Notes: a model not told the origin generated them from the sequence alone. Shown: positions 25,907-34,820, counted from the stretch's first letter. The stretch: DNA of 64,000 nucleotides from RUG11237 sp050874665 (GCA_050874665.1 JBNMLC010000001.1:1-64000), one strand, 5' to 3'. Translations and numbers: made by a program.

Positions 25907-27196
25907 TTATTTCTCTGTATACATTTCTTCAATGGAAGCACTTAAGATAGCAAGCCCTTCGTCAATTTCTTCTTTCTTTACATTTAATGGTGTTGCAAAA
26001 CGCATACCATTTCCATGCACACCGCAGTTTAAGGTAAGCATATGACGTTTTAGCATTCTTGCTTTTACATCTACCCAGATATCTGGAGCAGGGCTGCCGT
26101 CTTCGTGGGAAAATTCAATGGCAATCATAAGTCCCACGCCACGAACATCGGAAATACAAGGATATTTCTCTTTTAATTTTAAAAGCTCGCTTTTTAAGTA
26201 AGCCCCCATTTCGTTGACGTTTTTAAGAAGTGTTCCGTCTTCAAACTGTTCTAATACCACACAGCCGGCAGCGGCAGCTACCGGATTTCCGCCAAAGGTA
26301 GTTCCGTGAGTACCGATAGGCCACTTATCCATAATTTCCGGTGTACTGATTACAGCACTCATTGGAAGTCCGCCGGCAATGGCTTTTCCTACAGTCATAA
26401 TATCAGGGACCACATCAAAATGTTGACTTGCCCACATTTTACCGGTACGTCCATAACCGCACTGAATTTCATCAAATATTAACAGGATACCATGTTTTTT
26501 GCAGATGTCGGCTACGCCTTGAATAAATTTCTTGGAAGGAACGACATAGCCGCCTTCCCCCATAACGGGCTCCATGTAAATGCAGGCAACATCTTCTGGC
26601 CATACCACATACTGCAATAATTTGTTTAATTCCCATAAGCAGTAATCGGCTCTTTCGTCTTCATCCATTCCGGCAGGACATAAATCTTTGCTTGGATAAG
26701 GGGAAAAGTAAACATTTCCCATTAAAGGATTATAATGTTTTCTATATTTTGAATTGGAACCTGTAATGGAAGTAGCACCTACGGTTCTTCCGTGGAAAGA
26801 GCCCATAAAAGCAATTACAGCGCTTCTTCCGGTATATGACATGGAAAGCTTTAAGGCACTGTCCGTTGCTTCTGCCCCTCCATTGGTGAAGAAGATGGAA
26901 GTAAGACCTTTTGGTGTCACACTTGCCAGGTTCTTTGCAAGTGTCAGGGTAGATTCATAATTTACCAGATTAAAAGAAGCATTTACTAAATTTTCTGCCT
27001 GCTCCTGAATTGCTTTTACAATAGGCGGGTAATTATGTCCCATAGCGTTTACTGCAATTCCCTGTACAAAATCTAAATACTTATCACCATTTACATCCGT
27101 TAAATAGCAACCACTGGCAGATTTTGCAACCAGATTAGTTTGTTTATAGAATACAGGACTTAAATATTGTTTATAGTCCTCAAATTTCATTGGCAT
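25907..27196 (-). CDS. Class III PLP aminotransferase
   Basis: The 429-aa enzyme belongs with 4-aminobutyrate, ornithine and related omega-amino acid aminotransferases. Visible are the gate GGAEATDSALKLS (~108), the Asp in IFDEIQCGYGRTG (~240) and the PLP-binding Lys in TVGKAIAGGLPMS (~269). It is the first gene of the minus-strand operon, with RBS GGAGG 7 bp before ATG. The donor could be an omega-amino acid or diamine; sequence inspection does not settle it. Confidence 0.92.
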   Translation of the reverse strand: MPMKFEDYKQYLSPVFYKQTNLVAKSASGCYLTDVNGDKYLDFVQGIAVNAMGHNYPPIVKAIQEQAENLVNASFNLVNYESTLTLAKNLASVTPKGLTSIFFTNGGAEATDSALKLSMSYTGRSAVIAFMGSFHGRTVGATSITGSNSKYRKHYNPLMGNVYFSPYPSKDLCPAGMDEDERADYCLWELNKLLQYVVWPEDVACIYMEPVMGEGGYVVPSKKFIQGVADICKKHGILLIFDEIQCGYGRTGKMWASQHFDVVPDIMTVGKAIAGGLPMSAVISTPEIMDKWPIGTHGTTFGGNPVAAAAGCVVLEQFEDGTLLKNVNEMGAYLKSELLKLKEKYPCISDVRGVGLMIAIEFSHEDGSPAPDIWVDVKARMLKRHMLTLNCGVHGNGMRFATPLNVKKEEIDEGLAILSASIEEMYTEK

Positions 27197-27240
27197 AAGC
27201 TTGTCCTCCTTTTCGTGTTGTGCTGTTGCTTGTTGTGGTT

Positions 27241-27269
27241 ATCATACTGGATTACAAGACATAAGTAAA
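27241..27269 (-). promoter_or_regulatory. Promoter of the amino acid operon
   Basis: On the minus strand TTTACT (27269-27264) and TATGAT (27246-27241) are spaced 17 bp. It lies back to back with the LysR promoter, the usual set-up for LysR control. Confidence 0.55.
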
Positions 27270-27313
27270 CTTCTGAAATAAAATGACAGATATAAAAAAA
27301 GTGAATATCTGGA

Positions 27314-27342
27314 TTGACATTGAGAGCGTGTCTGGGTAGGAT
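27314..27342 (+). promoter_or_regulatory. Promoter of the LysR gene
   Basis: TTGACA (27314-27319) and TAGGAT (27337-27342) are spaced 17 bp. Confidence 0.6.
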
Positions 27343-27390
27343 AAAGAGGAGGAAATCTAATGACGAACACGTTTGAAAGGAGCAATCAAC

Positions 27391-28281
27391 ATGGATTTAA
27401 ATAAATACGAGCTACTACTAGATTTAGCCGAAACAAAAAACATATCTCGTACAGCAGAGAGATTGGGATATTCTCAGCCTGGAGCCAGTCATATTTTGAA
27501 AGGAGTGGAAAAGGAACTGGGTTTTCCGGTGGTGTTCCGGGAAAAGTACGGAGTAACTTTAACGCCAGCGGCAGAACTGCTGTTGCCACGTATCCGCGAG
27601 ATTATGTCTGCCAATGAGAAATTAGAACAGACTATTTATTCCATTAAGGGATTAGAGTATGGAAAAGTAACCATTGGTGCATATTCTAGTATTGCCATTC
27701 ATTTACTGCCGAAACTTTTGCGGGAGTTTAAAGAAGCACATCCGGGGATTGTAATCGATATTAGAGAAGGGGGAGCGGACAACATACTGGAATGGATGGA
27801 TAATAATATGATTGACTTTGCTTTTTTTAGCCGTCCCTATGCAAGGACAATGGATTTTTTTGCTTTTGGGGAAGATCCGCTGGTTGCAGTTTTGCCGGAA
27901 GATTATCCTACCGAGGGATACAGTGTATTTGATATGGATAAATTTGAAAACCAGCCTTTTATCATATCTGCAGCCGGAAATGACATTGATATTCATAATG
28001 CACTGGAATGTTCAGGAATTACGCCAAACTTTCACTATTCTGTTTTAGATGACCATACTATACTGGCAATGGTAGAAGGACATCTAGGAGTCAGCATTCT
28101 GACAGAATTAATTGTTACCGGTACGGAAAAGAAAGTAAAAATCTTACCAATCAACCCTGCCTATTATCGTTCTCTGGGTGTAGGAATGCGTCGCTACAGA
28201 GATTTGTCTCCGGCAGCCAAAACGTTTGTAGACTTTTCCAGAGAACATATGGGAGAGGTTTTTGACGAAGTGTTGAAATAG
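27391..28281 (+). CDS. LysR-family transcriptional regulator
   Basis: The 296-aa protein has the LysR winged helix (LLDLAETKNISRTAERLGYSQ) and a C-terminal substrate-binding-like domain with GKVTIGAYSSIAIHLLP. I chose ATG 27391, 9 bp after GGAG; a TTG at 27373 lies before that RBS. It is divergent from the aminotransferase/dehydrogenase operon, which it likely controls in response to the substrate or a product. It could also act on the ABC importer downstream. Confidence 0.9.
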   Translation: MDLNKYELLLDLAETKNISRTAERLGYSQPGASHILKGVEKELGFPVVFREKYGVTLTPAAELLLPRIREIMSANEKLEQTIYSIKGLEYGKVTIGAYSSIAIHLLPKLLREFKEAHPGIVIDIREGGADNILEWMDNNMIDFAFFSRPYARTMDFFAFGEDPLVAVLPEDYPTEGYSVFDMDKFENQPFIISAAGNDIDIHNALECSGITPNFHYSVLDDHTILAMVEGHLGVSILTELIVTGTEKKVKILPINPAYYRSLGVGMRRYRDLSPAAKTFVDFSREHMGEVFDEVLK

Positions 28282-28286
28282 ATGTT

Positions 28287-28328
28287 GGTTCAGACGTAGA
28301 GCGTTTGGTTAACCATTACGTTTGAATC
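28287..28328 (+). other. Hairpin with palindromic TGGTTAACCA in its loop
   Basis: GGTTCAGACGTA (28287-28298) pairs over 12 bp with TACGTTTGAATC (28317-28328), two pairs being G-U. The loop contains a perfect 10-bp palindrome, TGGTTAACCA (28306-28315). No T-run follows. The half-site TGGT/ACCA recurs in the operator at 28405-28415. Confidence 0.5.
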
Positions 28329-28356
28329 AAAATGCAAAAAAATAAAAAAATTATAG

Positions 28357-28385
28357 TTGACAAGAAAAAATAATCGTGCTATAGT
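28357..28385 (+). promoter_or_regulatory. Promoter of the amino acid importer operon
   Basis: A perfect TTGACA (28357-28362) and TATAGT (28380-28385) are spaced 17 bp. Confidence 0.75.
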
Positions 28386-28404
28386 CATCTCAATTCAAGC
28401 CAAG

Positions 28405-28415
28405 TGGTTAGACCA
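28405..28415 (+). promoter_or_regulatory. Candidate GntR/FadR-type operator
   Basis: TGGT-TAG-ACCA is a palindrome of the kind bound by FadR-subfamily GntR proteins. It lies about 13 bp after the likely transcription start. The regulator encoded at 34821-35483, in the same gene group, is the obvious candidate. Confidence 0.5.
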
Positions 28416-28468
28416 GTCATATCAGATAAGGCTGAAGTAACAACAACATATTTTTTTCGAAGCAAAGG

Positions 28469-28502
28469 CGCTGTTTTCAAAGACGAAAATGGCGCTCTTT
28501 TT
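28469..28502 (+). terminator. Attenuator-like terminator in the importer leader
   Basis: GCGCTGTTTTC pairs with GAAAATGGCGC (two G-U/T-G pairs) and CTCTTTTTATT follows. It lies between the promoter and the first gene, so it must be read through or regulated. Confidence 0.6.
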
Positions 28503-28542
28503 ATTATTCGAAAACAATCAGCAGAAATAGGAGGGATCCAAG

Positions 28543-29295
28543 ATGACGGGAAATGAAATGATGTTATCCATCAAAAATGTATACAAGCGATTTGGCGATA
28601 ACAATGTGTTAAATGGTGTAAATATTGATGTGAAAAAAGGAGAAATCGTAGTAGTCTTAGGACCCAGCGGCTCAGGAAAAACTACCATGTTACGCTGTAT
28701 CAACTTTTTAGAGCAGGCAGATGAAGGAAGTATTACTGTAAATTCATATACAGTAGATGCAAAAGAAAAAAAACAGGCAAAAATCCGTACCCTGCGCCGA
28801 AAAACGGCAATGGTATTTCAGCAATATAATTTATTCCGCAATAGAACAGCCATTGAAAATGTTATGGAAGGTCTGGTAGTAGTAAAGGGAATGAAGAAGA
28901 AACAGGCAAAGGAAAAAGCGGCTAACGCTTTAGAATCTGTGGGGTTGCTGAATAAAAGGGATTTTTATCCATCTCAGTTATCGGGTGGTCAGCAGCAGCG
29001 AGTGGGAATTGCCAGAGCACTGGTAATGGAACCGGATTTGTTATTGTTTGATGAACCTACCTCAGCGTTAGATCCCGAGTTAGTAGGGGAAGTGTTAGAA
29101 AGCATACGCCAGGTAGCGAAAACAGGAATTACCATGGTTATCGTTACCCATGAAATTGCATTTGCAAAAGAAGCAGCTACCAGAGTGATTTTTATGGAAG
29201 GTGGTGTAGTAGTAGAAGATGGCACACCGGAAGAGGTCATCGATCATCCAAAACAGGAGAGAACAAAGGAATTTTTGTCTCGTATTAACAGTTAA
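28543..29295 (+). CDS. Polar amino acid ABC transporter, ATP-binding protein
   Basis: The 250-aa GlnQ/HisP-type ATPase has Walker A GPSGSGKTT (~42), signature LSGGQQQR (~147), Walker B LLLFDEPTSALDPE (~170) and the switch His in VTHE. RBS GGAGGGAT precedes the ATG. Unusually, it is the first gene of the operon, followed by the binding protein and two permeases. It energises uptake of an amino acid or related amine. Confidence 0.93.
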   Translation: MTGNEMMLSIKNVYKRFGDNNVLNGVNIDVKKGEIVVVLGPSGSGKTTMLRCINFLEQADEGSITVNSYTVDAKEKKQAKIRTLRRKTAMVFQQYNLFRNRTAIENVMEGLVVVKGMKKKQAKEKAANALESVGLLNKRDFYPSQLSGGQQQRVGIARALVMEPDLLLFDEPTSALDPELVGEVLESIRQVAKTGITMVIVTHEIAFAKEAATRVIFMEGGVVVEDGTPEEVIDHPKQERTKEFLSRINS

Positions 29296-29345
29296 GGATG
29301 ATTTGACATAGGCAACTAGAGTATCACAACAAGGAGGTAATCAAT

Positions 29346-30344
29346 ATGAGAAAGAAAACAGTTAGTAAGAAAATTGCAACAATGACAGCAACTGCAATGG
29401 TAATTGCGGGAATATTGACAGGCTGTGGAGGGTCAGATCAGGAGGCCACAGGAAATGAGGAAACAGCAGAAACCACAGATACCTCAGAAAATACAGAATC
29501 AGAAGATACTGCTTCCGCTGAAACAAGTATTGCGGGAGTGAAAGATAACGGAGATGGTACTTACGAAGTCACTGTAGCAGTATTAGATGCAATGGCACCA
29601 TATACTTATACCGATGAAACAGGTGCAATGCAGGGATATGATTATGAATGGATGCTGGCAGTAGATGAAAAATTAGAGAATTATACTTTCAAATATGTAT
29701 CTGTCAGTCCGGATGCCGCTGCAGCAGCGATTCAGGCAGGAACCTATGCATTTTCAGCATCTGCGCATTTTGTAACTCCTGCCAGAATGGAAAACTATAT
29801 TCTTAGTATTCCGGAAGCGTATTATCCAGTAAATTTAGTATCCAGAACAGAAGACAGCTTTACTTCTTTTGAACAGTTAGATGGTAAGGTATTAGTACCA
29901 AACCCACCAAATGATGGTCTTTCTATTGTATTAAATCAGATGTCAGAAAAATATCCGGATGTAAAATATACACAGGATCCAACTTCAGAATATATTCCAT
30001 ATCTGGATGGATTACAGGATGTAATTAAGGGCAGATATGACTGTTGGTTTGGTGGAGAAACTATGTACAACGATTTGATTGCAGCAGATCCAAGTTTAGC
30101 AGACAGCAGTTTCTGTTCTGAACCGATTACAACAGCTAGTTGTGTAGCTGTAATTAACAGTAATCTTACGGATTTAAGAGAAGCAATCAATCAGGCAACT
30201 TGTGAGTTATATGCAGACGGAACTTTACAGGAATTATCAGAAAAATGGTTGGGGAAAGATTATTTTAAGGTAGCAGAAGATACCAATTCCCTGTTTGATT
30301 ATTCAAATTATTCTGCAGATCGGGCAGACTGGTATACAGAATAG
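29346..30344 (+). CDS. Amino acid ABC transporter, substrate-binding lipoprotein
   Basis: The 332-aa family 3 binding protein has a lipobox (LTGC, ~24-27) and an acidic Glu/Thr/Asp-rich tether to about residue 60. The binding fold includes AMAPYTYTDETGAMQGYDYEWM and FSASAHFVTPARMENY. In typical members the latter loop reads TPER/TPKR and its Arg binds the substrate carboxylate; here TPAR keeps an Arg. The substrate is therefore likely an amino acid or other carboxylate. Confidence 0.9.
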   Translation: MRKKTVSKKIATMTATAMVIAGILTGCGGSDQEATGNEETAETTDTSENTESEDTASAETSIAGVKDNGDGTYEVTVAVLDAMAPYTYTDETGAMQGYDYEWMLAVDEKLENYTFKYVSVSPDAAAAAIQAGTYAFSASAHFVTPARMENYILSIPEAYYPVNLVSRTEDSFTSFEQLDGKVLVPNPPNDGLSIVLNQMSEKYPDVKYTQDPTSEYIPYLDGLQDVIKGRYDCWFGGETMYNDLIAADPSLADSSFCSEPITTASCVAVINSNLTDLREAINQATCELYADGTLQELSEKWLGKDYFKVAEDTNSLFDYSNYSADRADWYTE

Positions 30345-30378
30345 TCACAGAGTGTAAGTAAAATCGGAGGTGAGCACA

Positions 30379-31101
30379 ATGGCGGAATCATTACAAATTA
30401 TATGGCACTATCTGCCGGCATTATTGGCGGCGCTGCCAACTACATTTTATCTGCTGTTTGTATCTGTTTTTATAGCAATAATTATAGGATTTTTCTTAGC
30501 GTGGGCTAAGATTGGAAAAAACAAAATAGCAAAAGTGTTATCCAGTATATTTATTTCCTTTATGCGTGGAACTCCAATGATGGTGCAGATTTTGCTGGTG
30601 TTTATAATGGTTCCGCTTTTTGCCAACGACCATGGCATTAACACTGGTTCATGGAGCCCCTCCATTTATGCAATCGTTGCTTTTTCATTGAATATGGCAG
30701 CATTCTTTGCAGAAATATATCGTTCCGCTTATATTTCACTGGATTACAGACAGATAGAGGCGGCACAGAGTCTTGGTATGGGAAAAGTTCAGATTTTTCG
30801 GAGGGTGATTCTGCCTCAAGGGGCAGCTAGCGCCCTTCCGAATCTGACGAATATGTCACTGGAATTAATGAAAAATACTTCCATTGCAGCGGTGATTGGT
30901 GTGTACGATATTTTAGGACGTGCCAGTCAGCTTGCGAAAAATAATTATGGTATGGGACAGATGGAGCTTTATATGACAGTGGCAGTGCTGTTCTGGCTGA
31001 TTGGACTGTTTATTTTAAGTGTTTCCAATGTAGCCACCACCAGATTAAATCGTGGAAATCCTGCAAGTAAAAAGCGTAGTTTGTTTGGTGCTAGAAGTTA
31101 G
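30379..31101 (+). CDS. Amino acid ABC transporter permease 1
   Basis: The 240-aa HisM/GlnP-type permease has FMRGTPMMVQILLVF (~57) and the EAA loop DYRQIEAAQSLGMGKVQIFRRV (~124). I chose ATG 30379 since CGGAGG lies 8 bp upstream; a GTG at 30370 overlaps that RBS. It forms the channel with the next gene's product. Confidence 0.9.
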   Translation: MAESLQIIWHYLPALLAALPTTFYLLFVSVFIAIIIGFFLAWAKIGKNKIAKVLSSIFISFMRGTPMMVQILLVFIMVPLFANDHGINTGSWSPSIYAIVAFSLNMAAFFAEIYRSAYISLDYRQIEAAQSLGMGKVQIFRRVILPQGAASALPNLTNMSLELMKNTSIAAVIGVYDILGRASQLAKNNYGMGQMELYMTVAVLFWLIGLFILSVSNVATTRLNRGNPASKKRSLFGARS

Positions 31102-31113
31102 GAGGAATCAGTT

Positions 31114-31881
31114 ATGTATATTATGACGTGTTTTGAAAAAATACTTACCGGCTTACCCGTAACTCTGGGTTTAACGATGGATTCTATTCTTTTGGCGCTG
31201 GTCGGTGGTATTCTGCTTAGTTTAGGTGTAATGTGCAGATTCCGGATTGTAAATATTATCTTTTCTGTGCTTAATTCCTTTTTAAAGGGAATTCCTATTC
31301 TCGTATTTTTGTATATGTTTAATTCAGCAATGGACGATATTATGGGCACATTGGCATCTTTGTTGCAGTTTACCTATGATATCCGTAAACCGCCAACCTT
31401 TGCATTTGCAGTGATTGCTATTGCATTATCTTATGCGCCATATATGTGTGACATGATTGTAACAGCTATGGACACGGTGCCTAAGGGACAGTGGGAAGCT
31501 TGTGAGGCTTTTGGCTTTACAAAATGGCAGACTATGTCAAGAATTATTATTCCACAGTTTGTGGTAATTGCTATTCCAAACTTTGGAAACCATTTTGTCA
31601 ATGTGCTAAAGGCCACTTCCCTGGCATGTATGGTTACAATCATGGAAATGATGGGAGCAGCAAGAAATTTTGCTACCTTAAATCAGAATTTTCTGGTGAC
31701 TTATACGGCATGTGCATTGCTTTACTGGGCGGTATTTGTAATCTTTGAGCAGTTGTTCCGTTTGTTGGAAAAGCGGATGGGAAGATATTTGCAGCCCGGT
31801 GGCACAATGACCAGAAGAAAGAGGTTTGCTTTTCAATTTAGAACATTACAGTCAGGAACTTTGGCAGAGGAGGGCAGATAG
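31114..31881 (+). CDS. Amino acid ABC transporter permease 2
   Basis: The 255-aa second permease of the same class has SFLKGIPILVFLYMF near residue 52 and a coupling loop with KGQWEACEAFGFTKWQTMSRI (~122). A basic C-terminal tail follows the last membrane segment. RBS AGGAGG is 7 bp upstream. The alcohol dehydrogenase gene follows after three bases. Confidence 0.88.
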   Translation: MYIMTCFEKILTGLPVTLGLTMDSILLALVGGILLSLGVMCRFRIVNIIFSVLNSFLKGIPILVFLYMFNSAMDDIMGTLASLLQFTYDIRKPPTFAFAVIAIALSYAPYMCDMIVTAMDTVPKGQWEACEAFGFTKWQTMSRIIIPQFVVIAIPNFGNHFVNVLKATSLACMVTIMEMMGAARNFATLNQNFLVTYTACALLYWAVFVIFEQLFRLLEKRMGRYLQPGGTMTRRKRFAFQFRTLQSGTLAEEGR

Positions 31882-31884
31882 AAC

Positions 31885-33051
31885 ATGAGGACAGAATTTG
31901 AATTTTTTTCACCGGTAAAATTAGTGACTGGTGTGGGAGCAGCCCTTCATATGGATAAGTGGCTGGAAACCTTTGAGGCGGAAAGAATTTTGGTGATTAC
32001 TGGAAGCCACGTAGAAAAAAGTTCTGCGTTTTCAGCATTTATCGATGCTATGAAGGAGCAAGGAATATCCTTTGAAGTGTATTCTAAAGTGATACCAGAA
32101 CCACCTATGGGCATGGTGGATGAACTGGCAGAATATGTGCGAAATGAAAACTTTGGACTGGTAGTAGCAGTAGGGGGCGGAAGCCCCATGGACACTGCGA
32201 AAGCAGTATGTATGTTGAAAAATAACGAAGGAAATATTAAGGATTATCTTTTTGGAGGGAACAAAGTTCCTAAAGTTCCCTCCCTGCCGCTCATCTGCAT
32301 TCCCACTACGGCAGGAAGCGGCTCTGAGGTGACAGCTTCTAGTGTGATTGAAGATACAGATCATCACATCAAGTTATCTTGTACCCATCCTAATCTTCTG
32401 CCAAAGATAGCTATTTTAGATCCACTGATGCAACAGCATATGCCGCCAAAGATTACGGCGGGAACCGGGATGGATGCCATGACACATGCCATTGAGGCGT
32501 ATACTTCAAAAAATTCCAGTGTATTCAGCGATATTTATGCAAGACGTGCCATCGAATTGATTGGAGAGTATCTTCCAAAAGTAATGAAAGAACCAGATGA
32601 TTTAGAAAGCCGTATGATGATGGCGCAGGCAAGTTCTATGGCGGCAATTGCTTTTGTCAATGGCGGGCTTGGTGCAGTGCACGGGATTTCCCAGGCTATG
32701 GGGGGAATTGCACACACTCCTCACGGTATCACAAATGCTATTCTTCTTCCAAGAGTGATGAAATATAACTATATGGGTGCTTTGGAAAAATATGCCGACA
32801 TTGCATTACTTTTAGGTGTGGATACCAGTCAGATGTCTGCCGAAGAAGCAGCAAAGGCAGCAGGAGAGAAGATTGCAGAGATCAATCTGCAGATTGGTAT
32901 ACCAGATAATATCACTTGTCTGAATGTAACAAAGGATATGTTTCCGGAAATTATTCAAGGAACCATGGGTTACCGTTTGTTGTGGATGAATCCGGTGACT
33001 TTCACAGAGGAACTGGCAGAAAAAATTTTAACGGAAAGCATTTTGGAATAG
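31885..33051 (+). CDS. Iron-containing alcohol dehydrogenase
   Basis: The 388-aa enzyme reduces an aldehyde or oxidises an alcohol with NAD(P). The family fold is complete: nucleotide loop VVAVGGGSPMDTAKAV (~92), GTGMDAMTHAIEAYTSK (~193) and GAVHGISQAMGG plus IAHTPHG (~262-277), which supply Asp and three His metal ligands. In an operon with an amino acid importer it may handle a semialdehyde formed by transamination, for example by the class III aminotransferase at 25907-27196. That link is inferred. Confidence 0.9.
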   Translation: MRTEFEFFSPVKLVTGVGAALHMDKWLETFEAERILVITGSHVEKSSAFSAFIDAMKEQGISFEVYSKVIPEPPMGMVDELAEYVRNENFGLVVAVGGGSPMDTAKAVCMLKNNEGNIKDYLFGGNKVPKVPSLPLICIPTTAGSGSEVTASSVIEDTDHHIKLSCTHPNLLPKIAILDPLMQQHMPPKITAGTGMDAMTHAIEAYTSKNSSVFSDIYARRAIELIGEYLPKVMKEPDDLESRMMMAQASSMAAIAFVNGGLGAVHGISQAMGGIAHTPHGITNAILLPRVMKYNYMGALEKYADIALLLGVDTSQMSAEEAAKAAGEKIAEINLQIGIPDNITCLNVTKDMFPEIIQGTMGYRLLWMNPVTFTEELAEKILTESILE

Positions 33052-33065
33052 AAAGGGTGAAAGGT

Positions 33066-33680
33066 ATGGAAAAGCGTTATGTAATTACATTATCAAGACA
33101 GTTTGGAAGTTTGGGACGTCCCATTGCCAAGCGGTTGGCGGAATTGCTGGATATTGATTTTTATGATCGTGAAATTGTAGAGCAAACTGCAAAGAATTTA
33201 GGACTTCCGGTTACTGTAATTAAGGATAATGAGGAAAGTATCAAGAATCGTTTCTCTTTTATGAGTTATCCTTTAGGAACAGAGGCAACAGAACAGCAGG
33301 ACGCCATCTTTAATGAGCAGACAAAAATCGTACGGAATTTGGCAGATAAAGGTTCCTGTATTATTGTAGGCCGGTGTGCAGATTATATTTTAGGCAATGA
33401 GAAAAATTGTCTTAGAGTATATATTTATGCACCATATGAAGAACGCTATCGAAATTGTGTAGATATTTTACATATGGAACAGGAATCGGCAAAGAAAATG
33501 ATTCGAAAGGTAGATAAGGCGAGAAAGGCATATCACCTTCATTATGCAGGCTATGTACCAGAAAATCAAGACAATCAGGATGTGCTGATTAATAGCAGTA
33601 TTTTAGGCATCAACGGAACAGCAGAGGCACTGGCAGCCATGGTAAAAATACGTTTTTGTTTATCAGATAATGAAGCATAG
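33066..33680 (+). CDS. Cytidylate-kinase-like protein
   Basis: The 204-aa protein opens with a P-loop like that of the cytidylate kinase-like family: SRQFGSLGRPIAKRLAE (~10), having GSLG where most show GSGG. GSCIIVGRCADYIL (~94) follows and YAPYEERYRN near 122. Family members often occur in metabolic operons with unknown substrates. I start at ATG 33066 (RBS AAGGGTG); a longer in-frame reading overlaps the dehydrogenase gene. The function here is unknown. Confidence 0.8.
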   Translation: MEKRYVITLSRQFGSLGRPIAKRLAELLDIDFYDREIVEQTAKNLGLPVTVIKDNEESIKNRFSFMSYPLGTEATEQQDAIFNEQTKIVRNLADKGSCIIVGRCADYILGNEKNCLRVYIYAPYEERYRNCVDILHMEQESAKKMIRKVDKARKAYHLHYAGYVPENQDNQDVLINSSILGINGTAEALAAMVKIRFCLSDNEA

Positions 33681-33692
33681 GAGGAAAAAGAG

Positions 33693-34679
33693 ATGGCAAA
33701 AGTATTGTATTTTAATATTGACGATACATTGGATTATGAGAAGGAACTGTTACAGAAATGGGGGATTACGGATATTGAACTCATTGAAATTAAAGACAAA
33801 GAATACAAAAAAACTTTTGGAGAATATGTCCGTGACAGTGGAGCAGAAGGCTTGGTGGTAGAATATGACAAGGTTACAAAAGAAGTTATGGATATGTGTC
33901 CTGACTTGAAGATTGTATCTTTACAGAGTATTGGTTATAATAATGTGGATATTTCAGAGGCTACCAATCACCATATCTGTGTAACAAATATTCCCGGGTT
34001 TTGTGCAGACGAAGTAGCCTTGCATTCTGTAGGATTTGCCATTGATCTGGCAAGAAAGATAACATATTTTGACCGAACGGTTCAGTCCGGTAAGTGGGAT
34101 CCGCTGTTGGGATATAAAACTTACCGTATGCAGGAAAAAGTTTTTGGAATGGTATTTTTCGGAGAAATTCCAAAACGTATGCTTCCAATGCTAAAGGCAA
34201 TGGGTCTTGCCATTCTTGTGTATGCTCCTACCAAAACGGCAGAATATTTAAAAGAATTTGGCTGTGAAAAGGCAGAGACTTTAGATGAGCTGCTGGAAAA
34301 GTCGGATTTTGTTTCTATGCACTGTCCGTTAATAGAGGGTGTAACTTATCATATGATGGGTGAAGAACAGTTTAAGAAAATGAAGAATACTGCATTTTTT
34401 ATCAACACAGCCAGAGGCTCTGTGGTAGACGAAAAGGCATTGGTAAAGGCTTTGCAGGAAGGCTGGATTCAGGCGGCAGCAGTGGATGTCATCGAGGATG
34501 AAATGACAGAGAGCAGTGAATTGTTTGGTCTGGAGAATTGTATTCTGACACCTCATGCAGCATTTATGTCGGAAGATTCTTTTTATGAGGGAAGAAGACG
34601 TTCGTTAGAACATTTGGTGCAGCGGCTGTCAAAGAATGAACGTCCAACGAATTTAGTAAATTCTGATGTGACATATTAA
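33693..34679 (+). CDS. D-2-hydroxyacid dehydrogenase-like protein with altered Rossmann loop
   Basis: The 328-aa protein has the two-domain D-isomer 2-hydroxyacid dehydrogenase fold. The catalytic residues are present: Arg in NTARGSVVDE (~240), Glu in VDVIEDE (~268) and His in TPHAAF (~287). The NAD-binding loop, normally GxGxxG (as in GIVGLGRIG), reads GMVFFGEIP near residue 151, so two of three glycines are replaced. It may use a different cofactor, bind NAD weakly, or act as a sensor. RBS AGGAGG precedes the ATG. It is co-directional with the importer genes. Confidence 0.8.
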   Translation: MAKVLYFNIDDTLDYEKELLQKWGITDIELIEIKDKEYKKTFGEYVRDSGAEGLVVEYDKVTKEVMDMCPDLKIVSLQSIGYNNVDISEATNHHICVTNIPGFCADEVALHSVGFAIDLARKITYFDRTVQSGKWDPLLGYKTYRMQEKVFGMVFFGEIPKRMLPMLKAMGLAILVYAPTKTAEYLKEFGCEKAETLDELLEKSDFVSMHCPLIEGVTYHMMGEEQFKKMKNTAFFINTARGSVVDEKALVKALQEGWIQAAAVDVIEDEMTESSELFGLENCILTPHAAFMSEDSFYEGRRRSLEHLVQRLSKNERPTNLVNSDVTY

Positions 34680-34728
34680 GAAGGGGCATGGTTTTAAGGA
34701 TAAGTATTTGTTGATTTGAAAATCTTAT

Positions 34729-34757
34729 GTGACAGAAGTAGAAAATTGAATTATAAT
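34729..34757 (+). promoter_or_regulatory. Promoter of the first GntR gene
   Basis: GTGACA (34729-34734) and TATAAT (34752-34757) are spaced 17 bp. Confidence 0.5.
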
Positions 34758-34820
34758 AAGGTTATATGAGCACACAGTAAATTAGAAAACGCCTTGACAC
34801 AACGGAGGGAGGATATGTGT

